Below are positions 36,083 through 45,485 of a stretch of 64,000 bases of DNA, piece after piece. The stretch is from contig JAWKOL010000020.1 of assembly GCA_041391225.1 (NCBI GenBank), positions 1-64,000 of the forward strand. Reading direction: 5' to 3'. Within the stretch, counting starts at the first letter, position 1. Each line of letters opens with the position of its first letter. The stretch is from RI-153 sp041391225. GTDB lineage: Bacteria; Chloroflexota; Anaerolineae; Caldilineales; Caldilineaceae. The notes under the pieces are model-generated. The model saw only the letters and a program-made list of their open reading frames with translations, made no database searches and had not been told where the DNA came from. The translations under genes were made by a program, and so were the position numbers.

Positions 36083-37889
36083 CTATTGGGCCCGTTCCAG
36101 CTCCACCAACTGGCGCAGGAAGTGCTGCCAGTGGCCAGGCGGCTGGACGTAGTTGTTGTCCTTGGTCGGCCAGTTGGTCCAATAGGTGGTGTTCCACAGG
36201 TAGAAGACGGGTGTCTGCACCAGCGGGATGTCGGGCAGTTCGTCGGTCCAGATCGTCACCGCTTCCTTCATGATGTCCACGACTCTTGGATCACCCAGAG
36301 GTAGGCTGCCCATCTCGTCGATCAGGGCCGAGTATTCTGCATTCACCCAGCGACCGGCGTTGTTGGTGTTGTCCACGTACTCGGTGCCAGGCGTGCCGAT
36401 GGGGTTGACCCACTTCTCGTGGAAGCGCTGCATACCAAACCACGGCTCGATGACACTACCACAGCCATCCCAGTCGGTGGCGGCTGTGAACTGGCCGCGC
36501 CCGGTCTGGTCGCGGAAGACGCCCCACTCCAAGATGCGCAGCACCGCGTCGATGCCCACGTCGTTCAACTGCTGTACCACCATACGCGCCCAAGGCTCCA
36601 TGAACGGCGGCAGAACGACGTCCAGCGACAGCGTATTGCCTTCACTGTCCACATACTTGCCCGAGCCGGCATCCAGAGTGTACCCCTGGCTTTCGATCAA
36701 CTCACGAGACTTCTCCTGGTTGAACTCGCCGATGGGCGCAACGATGTCTGCGATGGCGTCCTGGAACGGTTTCATCGCCCCATAGTCTGGGAAGATGAAG
36801 TTGGAGGTGGCGCCAGCGCCCTCGGTGACCACATCCACGATCTGCTGGCGGTTGATGGCGTAGGACAACGCCCAACGCATCTCCTTCTTGTCCCAGGGAG
36901 CGACCGTGCTGTTGATCGTGAGCATGCGCGGGCAGGGGTCGATCCAGCCCATAGGCGGTTGATCGGTGTAGGTGATCAGTTTCGGATTTTGCGCCTGCAA
37001 CACATTGTTGGTGCTCAACTGCCAGCCGCCCGCGTCCGACTCGTTGTTCACGAGCATCTGCTGACTGGTTGAATCGTCGCCCACCCACGGGCGGTGGATC
37101 TCAAGCGGCTCTGGCAGTTTGAAGGCGCCGGTCTTGGCGCCCCACCAGTTGTCGTTGCGCTTGTAGACGAAGAGCGTCGACGAGAAATCCTTGACCACAT
37201 AGGGACCGCTGAAGATGGGTGAGCCGGTCGCCTCGTCGTATTCGTTCTTGAAGGTGACCGGGTCTTTGCCTTCCCAAATGTGTTTGGGCAGAGGCACGAT
37301 GGCCTGCGAGGTGGTGCCGGCCAGATTTTCCATGACGAAACGCGGGTTGGAACCGGTCAACGTGAACTTGATGGTGCGTTCGTCTACAGCCTCGACCGAG
37401 TCAACCCACTGCGCCACAGCGCCCGACCAGTTGAGCTGCGGTGCGTATTCCTTCAACAGATTGATGGTGAAAACCACGTCCTCTGATGTAAGGGGCGTGC
37501 CGTCGCTCCACTCGGTGCCTTCCCGCAGTGTGACGATCCACTCGTCCAACGTATCATTGGCCTCGTAGCTCTCTGCCAACCAGCCGTCAATGTTACCCGT
37601 CTCATAGTTCAACATGAAGAGGGGTTCCATCATATTCTGGTTCATCCCCTGCAGGATGTAGGTGCCGGGGGATATAGGGGTTCCAGATGTCGGGAGCCGG
37701 GATATTCACGTTTGATGGAATCACGAGAATATCGGCGCGAGCCACCTCGCCTGATTGGGCGGCAGGCTGCGAGGCTGAACCTGATTCCTGGCCAGCCTGG
37801 GGCTCAGCAGGGGCTGCGCAGCCAAACAACACCAGTAGAGCACCAATGACCACGAGCAACGTCAGAAACTTCCGCTTCACTACTGACAT
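36083..37889 (-). CDS. Family-5 ABC solute-binding lipoprotein; frame break near 37670
   Basis: Starts at ATG 37889 behind AAGGAGG (MSVVKRKFLT), with a Sec signal and lipobox LVLFGC. The frame slips in a run of five C near 37670; removing one C gives NPYIPGTYILQGMNQNMMEP and a protein of about 601 residues. It lacks the GELPPLEER motif of the three paralogues at 15777-27574, so it belongs to a different branch. LTSEDVVFTINLLKE is the family-5 signature and YAINRQQIVDVV the second conserved block. Head gene of the second transporter operon. Confidence 0.8.
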
Positions 37890-38397
37890 GAAGTGCCTCC
37901 TTGTTTGCGGTTGACAAAACTTGGTTGGACTTGAGATATGACGAACGACAGTAGCACGCCTGGAAATCAGGCGGGAGGAAGTGACAAACAAAGCGGATGG
38001 CTGCCTGGCACACGGTCTCTGCTGCCAGTGCCAGGGCCGAAATCTCACGCACTGCCGCTATGTGACATGATACTGCTTAATCTGCCGACGAAATGCAATT
38101 CGCTCGGCAGACAGTGATTCCGTGTCTGGTTTGGACGTTGTGATGGTGGATAAAAACTGGGGGCGAAGATATTGATAGACGAAAAAATTGTAGCAAACGT
38201 TATCTATGCTGTCAAAGCGCTTTTTTCGGCTCGGTCTACCTCAGATTTGGACACAAGGACACGGATTGCAAAGATTCTCAGGACATTCCAGCGAAGACAG
38301 CTATCCTTCTCCCTCTCTCGTCCTGAGAATCCTGAAATCCGTGTCCCTCCCTCTGCTCCTTCGTCTACATTATTCGTGCGCCTCGAGGATCAGAACC
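37890..38397. other. Intergenic region with a degenerate CACGAAG-type repeat
   Basis: No supported gene. From about 38245 to 38395 it contains the internal GGACACGGATT and AATCCTGAAATCCGTGTCC pair of the CACGAAG family, but the outer ends are eroded (CTTCGTCTACATT, GCGCCTCGAGGATC). The rest is unremarkable. Confidence 0.5.
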
Positions 38398-39002
38398 TCA
38401 CTCCTCCGTGTCACCCAGATCGTAAAACGTCAGATCGAAGTTAAAATCCAGCACCAGTAGATCCTCGGTGGTCCCCACGTAGGCCAGTTCGATGCCGCCC
38501 AGACGCTCGACGATGGTGAGCAGTTCGTTGATCTGCACCTGCCCCTCGGCTTGCACCGTCTCCAGTTGCTCGCCCAACAAGCTGGTGGGCAGCGACAACC
38601 CCTCCATCGAAATCTCTTCAATCGCAATCGACATCTCATTGTCCGCTGCGGACAGCGCCACGGTGACCGTCGGGCGTACCGTCAACGTGCGGCTGCCCAG
38701 TGGCACGTCCGTGGTCACGGTGACGTCGATGCGGTTGTCATCGCGCAGATCGATCTCCGGATCGGAGATGGTGAACCCGTAGGCCGACAGATTGTCGATG
38801 AAGGGCGCAATCTGCGTCTCCAGTTGCTCCACCAGGAACGCTTCGGTAAAGACAACCCGAAAATCGCCTTGCGGCATTTCGGGAACGCCGTCCTGTGCAT
38901 TGGCGGCGTGGAAACACCAAGCACCAACAGAACAGAAACCAACAAGGACACAGCAAACCGATAGAAAACAGGTCGATTGAAGCGGACAAGATCGTAAGCC
39001 AT
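38398..39002 (-). CDS. Secreted protein of unknown function (DUF2993/LmeA-like); possible frame break near 38915
   Basis: ATG 39002 lies behind GGAGG and opens a plausible signal peptide (MAYDLVRFNRPVF, then SLLVSVLLVLGV). The rest of the protein is in the next frame, from ANAQDGVPEMPQGD to the stop at 38398, so one base is probably wrong near 38915. A TTG start in the second frame would avoid a break but gives a cysteine-rich leader. The mature part alternates beta strands with QLETQIAPFI and DPEIDLRDDNRIDVTV, reminiscent of lipid-binding DUF2993 proteins. Weak assignment. Confidence 0.5.
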
Positions 39003-39375
39003 TCAAGCCTCCGGTGACAGGTTCGGGGTCGATTTCAAAAAGAGGTTATCGTTTCGTTGTGGATTGCGGCGCCAGCATAACATCTTTGCCTGAATCCGCC
39101 ATCAGTATTCGGCCAAAGCGTATTTCGTTGAATGTGTGCAGAACGCTCTTGTAACCTCGAATAGTTCCTCCTCTATACCTGGATAGATAGCGCCACCGCT
39201 TAGCCTCTGTTAAGTTGAATACGTAACAGAAGCCGTGGCGTCTTCGTGGAAAAAGTCTTCGCTGAGAAGGTCTTCGCAGAAAAAGACGTATCCATCTCGG
39301 CCCGATCAACTGCGCACAGGATGTAGCTGATCTACACCGAGATGTTCAACCCCACGGCTACAGAAAGGACGAACA

Positions 39376-39540
39376 ATGGACTTGCTATGGTGGGCAGTTA
39401 TTGCACTGATTGTGGCAGTAGTCGCCGGTGTTATGGGATTTGGCGGCGTTGCGCGCGGCGCAGCAACCATTTCGCGGCTGCTCTTTGCGATCTTCATCAT
39501 CATCTTCTTGGTGCTGCTGGTTGCACGCTTCCTCTTCTAG
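39376..39540 (+). CDS. DUF1328 (YtjA-like) small membrane protein
   Basis: 54 residues starting at ATG 39376 behind AAAGGACG. Two membrane helices flank the diagnostic GFGGVARGAATISRLLF motif of DUF1328. The family is often linked to stress or envelope functions but has no defined activity. It is directly upstream of a CsbD-type stress protein. Confidence 0.8.
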   Translation: MDLLWWAVIALIVAVVAGVMGFGGVARGAATISRLLFAIFIIIFLVLLVARFLF

Positions 39541-39611
39541 TGTTGCGTCAATCATGATTTGATAACGCATCACATCACAAGACAACATCACAAAACAAAC
39601 TGGAGAGAACT

Positions 39612-39818
39612 ATGAACGAAGACATTCTGCAAGGCCAATGGAAACAGGTAAAGGGCAACGTCCAACAGTGGTGGGGCAAGTTGACCAACGACGACGTTGA
39701 TCGCGTGCAGGGCAACGTGGAAGAACTGATCGGCGTCCTGCAGGAACGCTACGGCTGGGAACGCCAGAAAGCTGAAGCCGCCATCGACGAGCAGTTGAAA
39801 GCCTTCCGCAACAACTAG
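39612..39818 (+). CDS. CsbD family stress-response protein
   Basis: 68 residues, small and charged, predicted to be helical. The CsbD signature is clear: QGQWKQVKGNVQQWWGKL, then GNVEELIGVLQERYGW. CsbD proteins are induced by general stress in many bacteria; function unknown. It lies 71 bp after the DUF1328 gene and ends before a strong terminator. Confidence 0.85.
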   Translation: MNEDILQGQWKQVKGNVQQWWGKLTNDDVDRVQGNVEELIGVLQERYGWERQKAEAAIDEQLKAFRNN

Positions 39819-39834
39819 CCAACAACCTATACGC

Positions 39835-39884
39835 CACACGAAGAGACGCCCAGCAGATGACTCTGCTGGGCGTCTCTTCGTGTG
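39835..39884. terminator. Bidirectional hairpin terminator between csbD and the GIN-domain gene
   Basis: A near-perfect palindrome of 23-bp arms starting CACACGAAGAGACGCCCAGC and ending GCTGGGCGTCTCTTCGTGTG around a 4-nt loop, placed between convergent genes. T-rich flanks (GACTTTGGTGTTT) follow on the plus strand. Confidence 0.8.
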
Positions 39885-39900
39885 ACTTTGGTGTTTGATC

Positions 39901-40623
39901 CTACCGGTTGCCAAGGCTGTTGACGCGCCCTGATCCCGACGTCTGCTGGTCGATGGTCGGCGTGCCGTAGTAGGACACATTGCCGCTTCCGCTTACTTCG
40001 ATGTTCATGTGCTGGGCCGCCCACACCGTGGCGCTACCCGATCCTGAAATCGTGATGTCTGCGCTTTCGCTTGCCAGATCAGCCGCCGCATAGTTCCCCG
40101 ATCCGCTCACAGTGACCTCCTGCGACTGGGCCGCGCCTGCCATCTGCACGTTGCCGGAGCCGCTGATTGTCACCGCCACATTGGCCGCGGTGACCGCGTC
40201 GATTGCCAACTCACCCGATCCGCTGACCGTCGCCTTGAAGCGTTCGCTCACCGCGCGATCCGCGGCCACAGACCCCGACCCCGAAATCTCAACCTCGTTC
40301 AGATTGGGCATCGTGAGCCGGTATTGCACAGCACGTGACGGGTTGACGATGTTCGCACCTGGTCGGAAGCCGATGTTCAGCGTGTTGCCGCTCACCTTCG
40401 TCTCAATCCACTCAAGCACATTGTCGTCGGCCTCTACCACCAGGGAATAACCATCGCCCTGTTCGATGGTCAACTCGCCAGAGCCAGAGAGCGCAACGCC
40501 GGTGAAGTCGCTCACCGTGCGTTCCTCGCTCACAATCCTGCCCGAACCGGTGACGATAGTACATGCCGCCAGTACAGCGGCAATCACAAACACCACAAAC
40601 AACATGGATAACTTATGAATCAT
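39901..40623 (-). CDS. GIN-domain (DUF2807) lipoprotein
   Basis: 240 residues. The signal ends in lipobox VLAAC. The mature part is a parallel beta-solenoid with the GIN hallmark repeat SGSG (about seven times, for example VALSGSGELTIEQG and VEISGSGSVAADRA). GIN-domain proteins are surface-exposed and are commonly near stress or envelope genes. Adjacent to a LiaF-like membrane protein on the same strand. Confidence 0.85.
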   Translation of the reverse strand: MIHKLSMLFVVFVIAAVLAACTIVTGSGRIVSEERTVSDFTGVALSGSGELTIEQGDGYSLVVEADDNVLEWIETKVSGNTLNIGFRPGANIVNPSRAVQYRLTMPNLNEVEISGSGSVAADRAVSERFKATVSGSGELAIDAVTAANVAVTISGSGNVQMAGAAQSQEVTVSGSGNYAAADLASESADITISGSGSATVWAAQHMNIEVSGSGNVSYYGTPTIDQQTSGSGRVNSLGNR

Positions 40624-40682
40624 TGGGGGATCTCCTTCGTATTTTTCGTGTGCCTTCGCAGATCAATTCTTTCTGGATTCAC

Positions 40683-41078
40683 TCAAGGACGCTCTGACAC
40701 GGTTGTGAGCAGGATGGACAGGCCACCCAAAATCAAGAAGACAGGCCAGATCAGCCCGAAATTCAACCCAAACAGGAACGACAGCGACAACAGTGTCAAG
40801 ATCACACCGGTGACCAATGATCCGGTCAACGCCGGCGTGACCTGACCGCCGTTGTTGCGGTAGATGTTCCATGCTGCGCCGAAAGCGCTGATCGCGGGGA
40901 TCAAAATGAAAAGCGCCCACCAGTTGTCCAGCGAATAGATGCCGAAATTCTGCATCAGGAAGATCACGCCCAATGCGATGAGCACGACGCCGCCGATCCA
41001 ACCACCTCGGCTTTCGTCCCGTTTTCCACGCGAAAAAATCTCCGATTCCTGCGGCTGATTTGAAGTATCGAGGCTCAT
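40683..41078 (-). CDS. LiaF-type/DUF5668 transmembrane protein
   Basis: 131 residues from ATG 41078 behind AAAGGAG. A polar N-terminus of 25 residues precedes four hydrophobic segments, beginning with WIGGVVLIALGVIFLMQNFG, the typical LiaF/DUF5668 pair. Such domains occur in envelope-stress regulators. It is probably expressed with the GIN-domain lipoprotein downstream. Confidence 0.7.
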   Translation of the reverse strand: MSLDTSNQPQESEIFSRGKRDESRGGWIGGVVLIALGVIFLMQNFGIYSLDNWWALFILIPAISAFGAAWNIYRNNGGQVTPALTGSLVTGVILTLLSLSFLFGLNFGLIWPVFLILGGLSILLTTVSERP

Positions 41079-41386
41079 GGTAGGCTCCTTTGGGAAAATC
41101 AAGATCAAAGTATTCAGTTCAAACATCTTTCTTTGTTGTTGCCATTATTGTGGCACAGCAGCCCCCTATCGGCGTCACACAAATGTCATGCCATCTATAC
41201 GCCTTTGGTTGGAAAATGTATCCAACGTTGTGTCCTTGTCCACAACATTTGACGGAGAGCTTCAAGGCAAGCGCCTGTTGAGCTTGTCGAAGCCAGCGGG
41301 TCTACGGTCAGGTCTCCGACGAAAGCGAACCATACCCCGCAGATCCTCAAAGTTGACAGCCGCACCGTGTGCAAGTACACTACCAC

Positions 41387-41407
41387 AAATGAGATTCATT
41401 CTCACTT
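41387..41407. promoter_or_regulatory. Fur/Zur-like operator upstream of the zinc-binding protein
   Basis: AAATGAGATTCATTCTCACTT, centred on TGAGAT-TCA-TTCTCA, lies 39 bp before the start of the zinc-binding lipoprotein. Dyad, length and position resemble zinc- or iron-responsive Fur-family boxes. The regulator is not in the window. Confidence 0.5.
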
Positions 41408-41445
41408 ACAAGGGTACACCACGATTTCTGCAAGGAGATGGTTCG

Positions 41446-42555
41446 ATGATGCCAAAAGTGTCACAGATTTTGCTTTCGCTGCTCTTGTTCATTGCACTGT
41501 CCGCGGCCTGCGGCGCGCCGACACCCGCGGCCACCGACACCCCAAACGCCACGGCGCAGCCTTCAGATGAACACACACACGAAGACGCCGCCGCGCCCAC
41601 GGAACTGCCTTCGTTTGAGGCGGCCGATCTGAGCGATGGGGGCAAGCTCCAGGTGGTCGCCACCACCAACATCCTGGCCGATGTGGTGGCGCAGGTGACC
41701 GACGACAACGTGGATCTCTACGGCATGTTGCCCGTGGGCGCCGATCCCCACAGCTATCAGCCCACGCCGCAAGATCTGCGTGCGCTGACCGACGCCGATG
41801 TGGTTTTTGTAAATGGATTGGGGTTGGAAGAAGCAATGGCGCTGGCGCTGGAGGATTTCGCCGCCAAGACGGTAGTTGTCAACACCGGCATCGAGGCGAT
41901 TGCGTTCGGCGGCGAGCACGCACACGAGGAAGAAGCACATAGTGAAGAGTCGCATGACGAAGCGTCTCACGCTGAAGACGAACATGCAGAGGAAGCGGAT
42001 CACGATCACGCGCACGAAGGCGCCGATCCCCACACCTGGTTCAGCGTCCACGTGGTGGAAACGTGGACGCACAACATCGCCCACGTGCTGAGCGATCTTG
42101 ATCCGGCCAACGCGTCGGCATACGAGGCGAATGCCGACGCCTACAGCGAGGAACTCGAATCGCTCCACACCGAGCTGACGGCGCAGGTCGACTCGATCCC
42201 TGTGGACCAACGTAAACTGGTCACCGATCATGATTCGCTCGGCTACCTGGCCGCCGAATACGGCTTCGAGATCGTCGGCTCGGTGATCCCGTCCTTTAGC
42301 ACGTTGGCCGAACCTTCCGCGCAGCAGCTTGCCGCGCTCCAGGAGCAGATCCGCGCCGAGGGGGTCACCGCGATCTTTGTGAGCAGCACCATCAACCCGC
42401 GCCAGGAGACCCAACTGGCCGCGGATCTGGGCATCCAGGTGATCCCGATCTACACCGGCTCGCTCAGCGCCGCCGACGGCCCCGCCGCCAACTACCTCGA
42501 TTTCATGCGCTACAACGTGGGCGCGATTGTGGATGGGTTGGGGAGTGGGGATTAG
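41446..42555 (+). CDS. Zinc/metal ABC transporter substrate-binding lipoprotein (ZnuA-like)
   Basis: 369 residues. ATG 41446 lies 8 bp after AAGGAG; upstream in-frame codons have no site. Lipobox LSAAC, then a D/H-rich stretch. Metal ligands expected for ZnuA-type proteins are the histidines in GADPHSYQPTPQ, GADPHTWFS and VTDHDSLGYLAAEYG plus the acidic end region. Between the first two lies a His/Glu-rich loop (residues about 150-200), typical of zinc-specific members. It binds periplasm- or exterior-side zinc. No permease or ATPase gene is nearby. Confidence 0.85.
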   Translation: MMPKVSQILLSLLLFIALSAACGAPTPAATDTPNATAQPSDEHTHEDAAAPTELPSFEAADLSDGGKLQVVATTNILADVVAQVTDDNVDLYGMLPVGADPHSYQPTPQDLRALTDADVVFVNGLGLEEAMALALEDFAAKTVVVNTGIEAIAFGGEHAHEEEAHSEESHDEASHAEDEHAEEADHDHAHEGADPHTWFSVHVVETWTHNIAHVLSDLDPANASAYEANADAYSEELESLHTELTAQVDSIPVDQRKLVTDHDSLGYLAAEYGFEIVGSVIPSFSTLAEPSAQQLAALQEQIRAEGVTAIFVSSTINPRQETQLAADLGIQVIPIYTGSLSAADGPAANYLDFMRYNVGAIVDGLGSGD

Positions 42556-42606
42556 GAATGATGGGATGATGGGATGATGGGATGATGATCGTCGAGATCC
42601 ATCATC
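42553..42606. repeat. GATGGGAT tandem octamers with complementary arm
   Basis: Three GATGGGAT units followed by a short spacer and a CATCATCCCCATC arm. They abut the stop codon of the zinc-binding protein and could form a terminator-like hairpin between it and the convergent esterase gene. Confidence 0.6.
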
Positions 42607-42622
42607 CCCATCACTTCTCCAC

Positions 42623-43432
42623 CTACCACCCCCGCCCGCGCAACCACCCTGCGCACAGATCCACCCACGTGGCCACGTGGGGATCTTCGGCGGAGAGGCC
42701 CAAGCCGTGGCGCCCGTGCGGATAGATGTGCATCTCAAAGGGCACACCGCAACGGCGTAGGGATTGAGCGAAGAGCAGGCTGTTTTCTACGGGGACACCG
42801 GCGTCTTCCACGGTGTGCCAGAGGAAGGCGGGCGGCGTATGGGCGTTCACCTGCAATTCCAGCGACATTTCGGCGCGGGCGGCTTCGTCGGCGTGCTCGC
42901 CCAGCAGGTTGTCGAACGATCCCTGGTGACGGAACTCGCCGCTGCTGATCACCGGGTAGCACAGGATCAACGCATCCGGGCGGCTGGAAACGCCGTCGTG
43001 GGCCGTGTCCGCGTGCAGCGCAGCATGATCAAAGTGAACACCCAAACTCGCCGTTAGGTGACCGCCCGCCGAAAAGCCACACACGGCGATGTGCTCAGGA
43101 TCGACGCGCCACTCCCCCGCGCGTTGACGGATCATGCGCAGCGCCCGCGCCACATCGCGCAACGGCTGCGGGTGCCGGTGCGGCGCCACGCTGTAGTGGA
43201 CCACAAACGCATGGAACCCCAACGCGTTAAAACATTCGGCAATGAGAATGCCCTCATGGTAGGCCCGCCGTGCATAGCCGCCGCCTGGGCAGATCAACAC
43301 CGCGCCCAATGCCGTTTCACCGGGCAGCGGATAGGGATCAAACCAGGGGCGAAACCCCGGTTCCGCCGCCTCGAACCCATCTTCGGGCCATAGCCAGATC
43401 GAACGCGCAGTCGGTTGTTCAAATTCCATCAT
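42623..43432 (-). CDS. Alpha/beta-hydrolase, acetyl-esterase/lipase type
   Basis: 269 residues from ATG 43432 (a longer frame upstream lacks a site). The oxyanion motif CPGGGYARRAYHEG precedes the nucleophile in CGFSAGGHLTAS. The acidic residue in LWHTVEDAGVPVENS and the histidine in YPHGRHGLGLS complete the triad. There is no signal peptide. This branch (BD-FAE/acetylxylan-esterase-like) removes acetyl groups from sugars, which suits a glycan-degrading organism. Divergent from the globin gene across about 90 bp. Confidence 0.8.
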   Translation of the reverse strand: MMEFEQPTARSIWLWPEDGFEAAEPGFRPWFDPYPLPGETALGAVLICPGGGYARRAYHEGILIAECFNALGFHAFVVHYSVAPHRHPQPLRDVARALRMIRQRAGEWRVDPEHIAVCGFSAGGHLTASLGVHFDHAALHADTAHDGVSSRPDALILCYPVISSGEFRHQGSFDNLLGEHADEAARAEMSLELQVNAHTPPAFLWHTVEDAGVPVENSLLFAQSLRRCGVPFEMHIYPHGRHGLGLSAEDPHVATWVDLCAGWLRGRGW

Positions 43433-43524
43433 GTCCGGTTGCCTCGTTTGTAGGAGATTGAAAGTTGCCGCTAGAATGGCTACATCGTGAAGCGCAATGA
43501 TCACACTGAGGGGATTATACGGGT

Positions 43525-43965
43525 ATGGCCGACACCGGCGAAATCTACGTGCCTCCAGGGGGACCACCCCAGGTGGCGCCCCCAAGCCGGGATATCTACC
43601 CGGCGATGGGTGAAGCTAACATCTTCAAAATGCTGGAAGACTTCTACGTCCTGCTCTCTCAATCGGCAATCGCTCACATGTTCCCCGAAGAGATCATCCC
43701 CGCAGCGCACAAGTCGGCGGCCTTCTTCGTGGGGCTGATGGGGGGGCCACCGCTCTATCACCAACGCTACGGATCGCCCATGCTGCGCGCCCGCCACATG
43801 CCCTTTCCTATCGCCGAAGCAGATCGCCAGGAGTGGCTGCGCTGCTTCGACGCAGTCCTCGACCGCGCCGTAGACAAGTACGCCTTTCCCGCCGAACACC
43901 TGCCCGGATTCAGAGAGTTTCTCAATGTCTTTTCGGGCTGGATGGTGAATCGAAAAGATGAATGA
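43525..43965 (+). CDS. Group II truncated haemoglobin
   Basis: 146 residues. The proximal histidine is H91 in RHMPFPI, with the conserved downstream tryptophan in RQEWLRCF, both diagnostic of group II truncated globins. The N-terminus has an extra 25-residue proline-rich stretch. These proteins bind oxygen or nitric oxide; a detoxification role is common but not proved here. Confidence 0.85.
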   Translation: MADTGEIYVPPGGPPQVAPPSRDIYPAMGEANIFKMLEDFYVLLSQSAIAHMFPEEIIPAAHKSAAFFVGLMGGPPLYHQRYGSPMLRARHMPFPIAEADRQEWLRCFDAVLDRAVDKYAFPAEHLPGFREFLNVFSGWMVNRKDE

Positions 43966-43971
43966 TCTGCT

Positions 43972-45269
43972 TCACCCCTTCACCGGCTGTGCGCTCGCCG
44001 CGCCCGCCTGTCGATAGCTGCGGAAATAGACCCAGAACAGGAAGCCACCGATGGCGCTGAGCACACCGGCCAACAGGAAGAGCGTCTGAAAGCCGTAAGC
44101 GCCGATCCAATAGCCGCCCCCCAGCGCGATGACGGCGAAGATCAGCCCGCCGGCCATTTCACCTGATCCGGCCATGAGTCCGCGCTGTTCCGGCGCTACC
44201 TGATCCATGGCATAGACCATGAACGCAGGATAGCGCAAGGCCGCCAATCCCACCACCCCGATGAATCCGGCCCCTGCGGCCAGCCAATTCGGGAAGAAGG
44301 CAAGCGGAATGAAGCTCAGCGCCGTGCCCAGGCACGCCCACACCACCACGTTGAGGTTGCCCCAACGTGCCGCCAGCCGTGGCAGCAGCAGCGCCGCGGC
44401 CACACCCACCAGCCGCCCTAGCGCGGACAGAATGCCGATCTGCGTTGTGGAGACGTTCAGCGCGGTGTCGAGGTAGACGTTGAAGAACGTCGACGTGGTG
44501 GCCACGCCGCTCACGTGAAAGGCGCGCACCACCACCAGCATCACCAGGAAGATCACCGGCGCCGCGCCGATCACCGCTGACGGCGCAGGCGCGTCACCCG
44601 CCGCGTCGCCGGCGGTCACCCGCTCCACCAGGCGCGGATCCACGTCCTCGGCGGCGTACATCAGGAACAGCCCCGGCAGCATGAGCACCCCGGCCAGCAG
44701 CAAGGGATAGCGGTAGACCAGCGCAGCGTCGGTGGTCAGCCCCCACAGATCGGCGAAGAAGAGCGGCAGTCGTCCCCCAGCAGGCTGCCCGCAAACGCCG
44801 CCAACGAGAGCAGCGCCACCTGCACCGAAAAGACACGATTGCGGTCCCTGGCCGCCACACTGCCGATCAAAAGGGCGTGCTGTTGACAAACACCGCCGAC
44901 AGCCCGCTCATGATCGCCACGTAGCCCACGATCAGCCCTGCCTCTTGCCAGGGCGAAGCCAGCATTTCGGCCAGCGGCAACCCAATGCCACCGACCAACA
45001 TCGCCCACAGCCCCAAAATGATCATGCGCTTGATGCCCCAACGGCGACCCCCACAGTCCGGCGGGCAGACTGAGCAACGCAAACGCCAGCAGCCCGGCGC
45101 TGTTCACCACCCCCACAAACTCAGGACCATACCCAAGCCGCAACAAAAAGATGTTGAACAGCACCGAAAAAATGCCGCCATCCAACGTAAATCCGATGAT
45201 CGCCAAGATGCCCAGAAACAGATATACATTGCGCGCGAACGTCATCCGCACACGGGGGATGGCCGACAT
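43972..45269 (-). CDS. Major facilitator superfamily transporter; three frame breaks
   Basis: The likely start is ATG 45269 (MSAIPRVRMTFARN). The reading frame must be repaired in G runs near 45050 and 44760 and in a T run near 44880. The joined product is about 432 residues with roughly 12 membrane helices; helices such as TTSTFFNVYLDTAL and GFIGVVGLAALRYPAFMVY and the TTQIGILSALGRLVG loop fit MFS. No substrate motif is recognised. Each break is a one-base homopolymer change, so it is probably intact in the organism. Confidence 0.75.
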
Positions 45270-45285
45270 GGTTGGGTGCTTTCTG

Positions 45286-45360
45286 TGATTGGATTGGGAA
45301 ATGATTGGTGATTGGTGATCCGTGGGTAAAGCAAGTCGTTGCACGATTGGCAAGTTACAG
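45286..45360. repeat. GATTGGT-type repeat upstream of the ATCACGG array
   Basis: GATTGGATTGGGAAATGATTGGTGATTGG units lie just upstream of the MFS start; the first ATCCGTG/ATCACC pair complements the following ATCACGG array. Part of the same intergenic repeat cluster. Confidence 0.5.
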
Positions 45361-45377
45361 GTATACAGGCGACAATC

Positions 45378-45447
45378 ATCACGGATCACGGATCACGGAT
45401 CACGGATCACGGATCACGGATCACGGATCACGGATCACGGATCACGG
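45378..45447. repeat. Ten perfect tandem copies of ATCACGG
   Basis: A 70-bp run of ten identical seven-base units between the aminotransferase stop and the MFS start, both on the minus strand. There are no spacers, so it is a simple tandem array and not CRISPR. Its perfection suggests recent slipped-strand expansion. Confidence 0.9.
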
Positions 45448-45485
45448 AAACCCAGTCTACAGCGGTTTAGAACCTACCGCCAAAT

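Noticed and set aside
38398..39006. A TTG-start form of the DUF2993-like protein
   Set aside because: The ATG at 39002 has a better ribosome site and signal peptide; the TTG form gives a cysteine-rich leader. It cannot be fully excluded.
45378..45447. CRISPR-like array
   Set aside because: Units are seven bases with no spacers and no cas genes are nearby, so it is a simple tandem repeat.
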